Positions 59,741 through 64,000 of a DNA stretch of 64,000 nt are shown here, in pieces. The notes under the pieces were generated by a model. It worked only from the letters and a program-made list of their open reading frames with translations. It was not told the origin of the DNA and ran no database searches. Source of the DNA: Certhia americana (lineage: Eukaryota > Chordata > Aves > Passeriformes > Certhiidae); contig CM031878.1 in assembly GCA_018697195.1 (NCBI GenBank), forward strand, positions 38,175,893 through 38,239,892. The letters are read 5' to 3'. Position numbers and translations under genes: made by a program. The first letter of the stretch is position 1; every line of letters begins with the position of its first letter.

Positions 59741-62534
59741 CGAAGAGCTGATGTTTGTGATAGTGCTGCTTATATGTGGATATATGTGGATATGTGGAAA
59801 GGAACTGATGTGTCAATTCATGGGAAGTGCTTAGAGCCTCAGTAATCAAAACAAAGTTGGGGATTTCTGTTCCATGCAGAAGTGGGGCAGACAGCTGTTT
59901 CTGAAGAAATTTTGGATATGAATTACACTATATAATAGGTTAATAGTACATCTCATCTTCCTTTACACTTACAATCTTTGCTTGCATGTCCCAGAACCTA
60001 AGTGTCACAAAAAGTAGACAGGTGTGTCTCCATGCAGTTTGAGATTTCATGCTACTCCTAAACTTTGCTAAGAAGTCATGAGTGTTACAGCATGAATTTT
60101 GTTTCTGTTTGCAATGCCATGATAGAGGGGGAAATGTGTGATTTCCCCACAAGGCTCCAGTATTGTAAACACCTTGAGGTAGAAAATGTGTGTCATTCAG
60201 TGTGGCACATGGCCACTCCCATAAAAATTACTGAGAGCTGTTATATGACAACAAAACATACTTGATGTGCTCCTTCACTGAAGATTATTCATAGAAAGAG
60301 TTTTCCTGTTTTGTACAAGGAGGACAATTATATTGCAAATTAATCTACTGGCATAAATAACTTGTTTTTTCTAGGATTATTTTGTTGAGTTTTGCCTGAT
60401 TTGATGACATTGACAATCTGTGTTCTTCACTTGAGTTGAAATTCAAGTCTTGTGCAAACAGACTTTTTAAACATTGTGTTTTCATTGTAGAAATGGAAGA
60501 TTGCTATCTCTATTATCATGACACATTAAGAAGATAGATGAAAACCAAAAAGAGCTTAATTGTGTAACTACAGAAAGAATCATATGGAAAACAAAAGCTG
60601 CTTAAAACAAACATATGAAATTAACTTGTGGATTGTACATGGTGGACTTACAAAATCACACTGTAATTTTCAGAGCAGACGTACATTTACTTTAGCCTTT
60701 CAGAGAGGAGAAAAAAAAGTCCTGAGTCATTCATGTGATATTTTGCTCAAAATTATTCTGACATTAATTTTGGGGAAAGAATGGAAGTGTTAACAAACTC
60801 TGTAAGGCCTTAGTCATCTACTAAGTATTTTTAGAGATTTTTCTTTTTCCTGGTGGGTTCTATGTTCCAAAGCAACCTGATTTTCAGTGCAGAAGATTTT
60901 TCTGAGCCCAAACATCCTTGGGATTTTTGGTAACTTGCACTGAAACTTTTTTGTGAGACTTTTTCTTAGCTGCAATAAGAAAGAGAAACCTCCCAGAGGC
61001 AAGATTTAAATATCTTCTTCTAATGTTTCTAGTCTATTCTGAATTAAATGACTGCATTTCTTAATGAATTTCCTAATCAATTTCTGTGTTAATTAGCAGA
61101 AACAGCTTATGTTAAATCTTTTTCACAATATGGAAGTCTGGGATAGGCTTTCTCTAGTTCTTATGCAGCTGAATTTTTGTAGTATTCCTTCAATAGGAAT
61201 CCAGGATGTGGAGGGGGGGGATTTGCGAGCATGGGGAGCTCTTTGGAGAAGGCTTGGAGGTTTCATGAAAAAGACGGAAGATGGGAACAGGACATGCTAA
61301 GTAATTTGAAAAACTGGTGATGTCCCATGTTAGAGGGAGTTTGCACTTTTTAATTTGTGGAAAAGTATTAGTCACAAGAACTTGTACTATACCTGTTGAG
61401 TATGTGAAGTCTTTTTTCTGTCAACTGCATGTTTTCAACTTAGGTTTACTTAAAGCTTTACTGAAAAGAAATGTACAAAGACAGCCATTCAATTGAGGAT
61501 TAATCACTATGGCAACAGAAATGTGGTGACTGAAAAGGGGGAGGATGTATTCTCCCCTCAGCTTCCTGCCAGCTGTCATATTCAACCTCTGCAGCATGAA
61601 TTCCGGCCAAAATATAGACTGTGACCAGCTCTAAGAAACTTTATCTGTATTTTTTATAAATTTGTACAAGAATTGTACTATAAAGGAAGAGTTAATCCCC
61701 TGAATTGGATGACAGACATTTGGCACTATTACCAGTGTTTGACAGAGAAATAACGAGATGCTTTGTAGTAAAACCTGGATTAATGGTAAACCCCTCTTTA
61801 TGTTATTGCAATGTGGTGTAAATGAGAAAACTAAGCATGCTGTCAGCCTAGGAAAAAACATGCCCTTTATATCTCCAATGCAGATTTAAGTAATGTTGAG
61901 AATACTGTAAATACAAAAGTTGTATCATTAAGGACTCTGCTTTATCTTATTCGCATTACACTGACATTTTGTAGATTATTTAAACAAAGACTCTATCAGT
62001 TGTAGGAACTCTGACTGCTGTGTGTTTGCACAGCTTTCAGATTCAACAAGTTTAGATAGTTGTTTACAAAGAGTAGGCTCTTGGGAGATAACATGCCTTT
62101 GTCCTTGCTCTTCTAGGATGGGGAAATACTCAACTTTAAAGTAACTGTTCCCAAATGATTGGTCTGTAACGCTGCTTTATTGAGTTTACTGGTTCAGTTT
62201 GCAATAGAATTAACCATTCCACTATTCCACTTTTGGTTGTGTTTTTTTTTTATGTAGTGAGTTAAAATGTGGCATTTTTTGAAGCTTGTAGTGGAGTTTT
62301 CATTATGATGTATGTGCATGGCCTTTGGTTTTGCTACTCTTTGACAGAAGGATGAGAGGGTGAAGGAAGATTGGGTGCAAATCCACAGCTTCTGCTGGAG
62401 TAAGCAATTATCTTAAGCTTAAGACAGGCTGAGTATCTCCTCCCAATCTCAACAATAGTAATAACTATATTGATTCAAGGTCAACTTTTTGGTGAAAGAC
62501 AGTGTATGTCTTATAGGACTTACTTTACGTAAAG

Positions 62535-62558
62535 GTTCAAAAACTTAAGTTTTTGAAC
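62535..62558. repeat. Perfect 24-bp palindrome
   Basis: Arms GTTCAAAAACTT / AAGTTTTTGAAC are perfectly complementary with no loop. Allowing one mismatch, the symmetry extends to 62531-62562. No flanking duplication or element body is evident. Confidence 0.85.
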
Positions 62559-64000
62559 TTTTGCTTTTAATGAAAAATTCTTGCTCTGTTACCTAATTGT
62601 AGAAGAAACAGACTGAGAAGTAAACGTGAGGTAGAGAGGATGCAGGCTGTTCTCAATTGATATAGTAGACAGTTCTCCAGTTCCAAGCAACAGATTAGAG
62701 TTTATAAAATACCCTTGTCTCAGTTTGTTTATGCAGTAAAGCTACATATGACATACATGGGGCAATGACTGCATATTACTCTAAAATTTGTGTAATTTTA
62801 TCAGCTTTAGTTTTACTGGTCTCCTGGTGTTGGCAGAATATTTTGGAGGAGTAATTTGGATCCATAATAAATCTTATATTTTATAACTTGAAAAATATTT
62901 CTGCTGTTAGTCTGCTAGGATGCATTCAAATATTAGATACATTCTTAATCATAGCCAACATACTTTATTTAACTCAGAAAGCTTGATACAAATAGAGTTA
63001 TCCTAAAGTATTCTAAAATTTAAGGTAGATGAGCTTCATTTTCTAAGACAATTAAGGTACATGACTGTACATGCTTGTTCTACAACCTTATTTTGTTAGA
63101 ACAACAGATGCATTCATTTAGACACTGCTTTTCCATTAAGAAAGCTAAATTCAAAGGAAAAAACTAATGTCCTCATTAGAAATAATTCTGAAATATTTAT
63201 AAATCACCATATGTCTCTGAAGTACAGTTTGTTCAGTTGTGTATTCTTGGCAAGTATAAAAGTAATTCTAGTTTATTTAACAATCCTGGGTGCGTAGATA
63301 CATTTTTTGCTAATTGTATTTATTGTCTTTACCATGTGGACCTCATTTTTTAAAAAAACTGCATGAAATTTTAAGTGGACACTATTACAATTTATCTTCC
63401 TTGACATACAGAATAATTTAGGCAGAAATTCTTGTGTGACATGTACATGTATTAGATTGCCTTCTAACTAAATGTCCCTTCCAACTCAAACTCTATCTAG
63501 TCTGTGTAGGAGAGAAAAGGAAGCGAGACCAAGAATGGACAGTCAGGTACCAAACATTTCTTGGTACTTTGTGTAAGTCCTGACAGCAGAGAAACATCAG
63601 TAAAAAAAATCCCAATATGTACCAATAGCATATGTTCAAGGAAGGCATACAGAAGGGTCATAATAATTAAGATATATAATCAGAAAAACTTCTGGGGAAA
63701 AAAAAACAAACCAAGAAAAAACTCCAAAGCAGACTAAAAAAACCTAAGGAAAAACTGTAAAGGACAAAAAGATTAGTTGAAATAATTTAGAATTGTAGTT
63801 TGTGTAGATAAAGGCACTGGAATGCAGTTTCAAATCATCACATAAATAGCAATCATCCAGAACCAACTTCAACTCACAATGTAAACTTGGGAAAGTTATG
63901 TGTTTTCTCAGGTTTTGAGGGAAGTGGGAAAATATAAATTAGGATATGGCATAATGGTTTGTTATTTGTTATAACATGTATTTTAAGAGGTCATACTGAA

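Larger units (their letters stand above)
55031..64000 (+). other. ERCC6L2 intron 17, continuing past the window
   Basis: At least 9 kb, AT-rich. It contains an antisense CR1 copy (59272-59740), a G run (61213-61220) and a 24-bp palindrome (62535-62558). I found no segment encoding the next human block (about 390 residues remain). Open frames up to 109 codons resemble nothing. An exon of under 60 bp could have been missed. Confidence 0.75.

Noticed and set aside
1..64000. CRISPR arrays, operons, tRNA or rRNA genes
   Set aside because: No regularly spaced direct repeats with spacers, no cloverleaf with A and B boxes, and no rRNA-like segment was recognised; the split gene and avian repeats make prokaryotic features irrelevant.

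Overview
This is vertebrate, very probably avian, nuclear DNA. The window carries the 5' portion of one large split gene on the + strand, the orthologue of ERCC6L2 (ERCC excision repair 6 like 2), a Rad26/CSB-type SNF2 ATPase. The bird assignment rests on repeats: CR1 LINE copies in both orientations and long terminal repeats of the avian ERVL type. The LTR types resemble ones I know from Neoaves more than from chicken, so a non-galliform bird is my tentative guess. ERCC6L2 and its neighbour PTCH1 lie on the Z chromosome in birds, so Z linkage is inferred, not seen.

Layout. Positions 1-16100 are intergenic and AT-rich. They hold two degenerate CR1 copies (3366-4485 + and about 11727-12990 -), a 19-bp minisatellite (5844-5919) and two homeodomain/POU motif clusters, but no gene I can support. 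Another CR1 copy (15685-16183 -) abuts a compact CpG-rich promoter (about 16170-16660) with two GC boxes, two CTCGCGATA motifs and four 18-bp tandem repeats that each bring an upstream ATG. The ERCC6L2 start codon is at 16623.

Seventeen coding exons follow between 16623 and 55030. All introns are GT-AG, and every junction phase agrees, giving 3501 nt or 1167 uninterrupted codons. The order is: short N-terminus (exon 1), Tudor-like module and Walker A (exon 2), motifs Ia/Ic (exon 4), DEAH box and motif III (exon 5), a SEC-C-like CxC...CC zinc motif (exon 7), the second RecA lobe with motifs IV-VI (exons 10-13), a conserved post-helicase block (exons 14-15), a large low-complexity acidic/basic exon with a PIP-box-like motif (exon 16), and a highly conserved block (exon 17). 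The last roughly 390 residues expected from the human protein (about 1560 aa) are not in the window; 55031-64000 reads as the start of a long intron.

Introns hold further CR1 copies (20960-21975, 35275-36060, 36165-36735, 59272-59740), two near-complete solo LTRs (25646-26227 and 48386-48803, the second with a perfect 5-bp target duplication), an LTR fragment (36073-36160), simple repeats and two perfect palindromes. I found no RNA gene, CRISPR array or second protein-coding gene. The most notable observations are the repeat-borne in-frame uORF ahead of the ERCC6L2 start, the SEC-C-like motif inside the helicase core, and the CR1/promoter junction.
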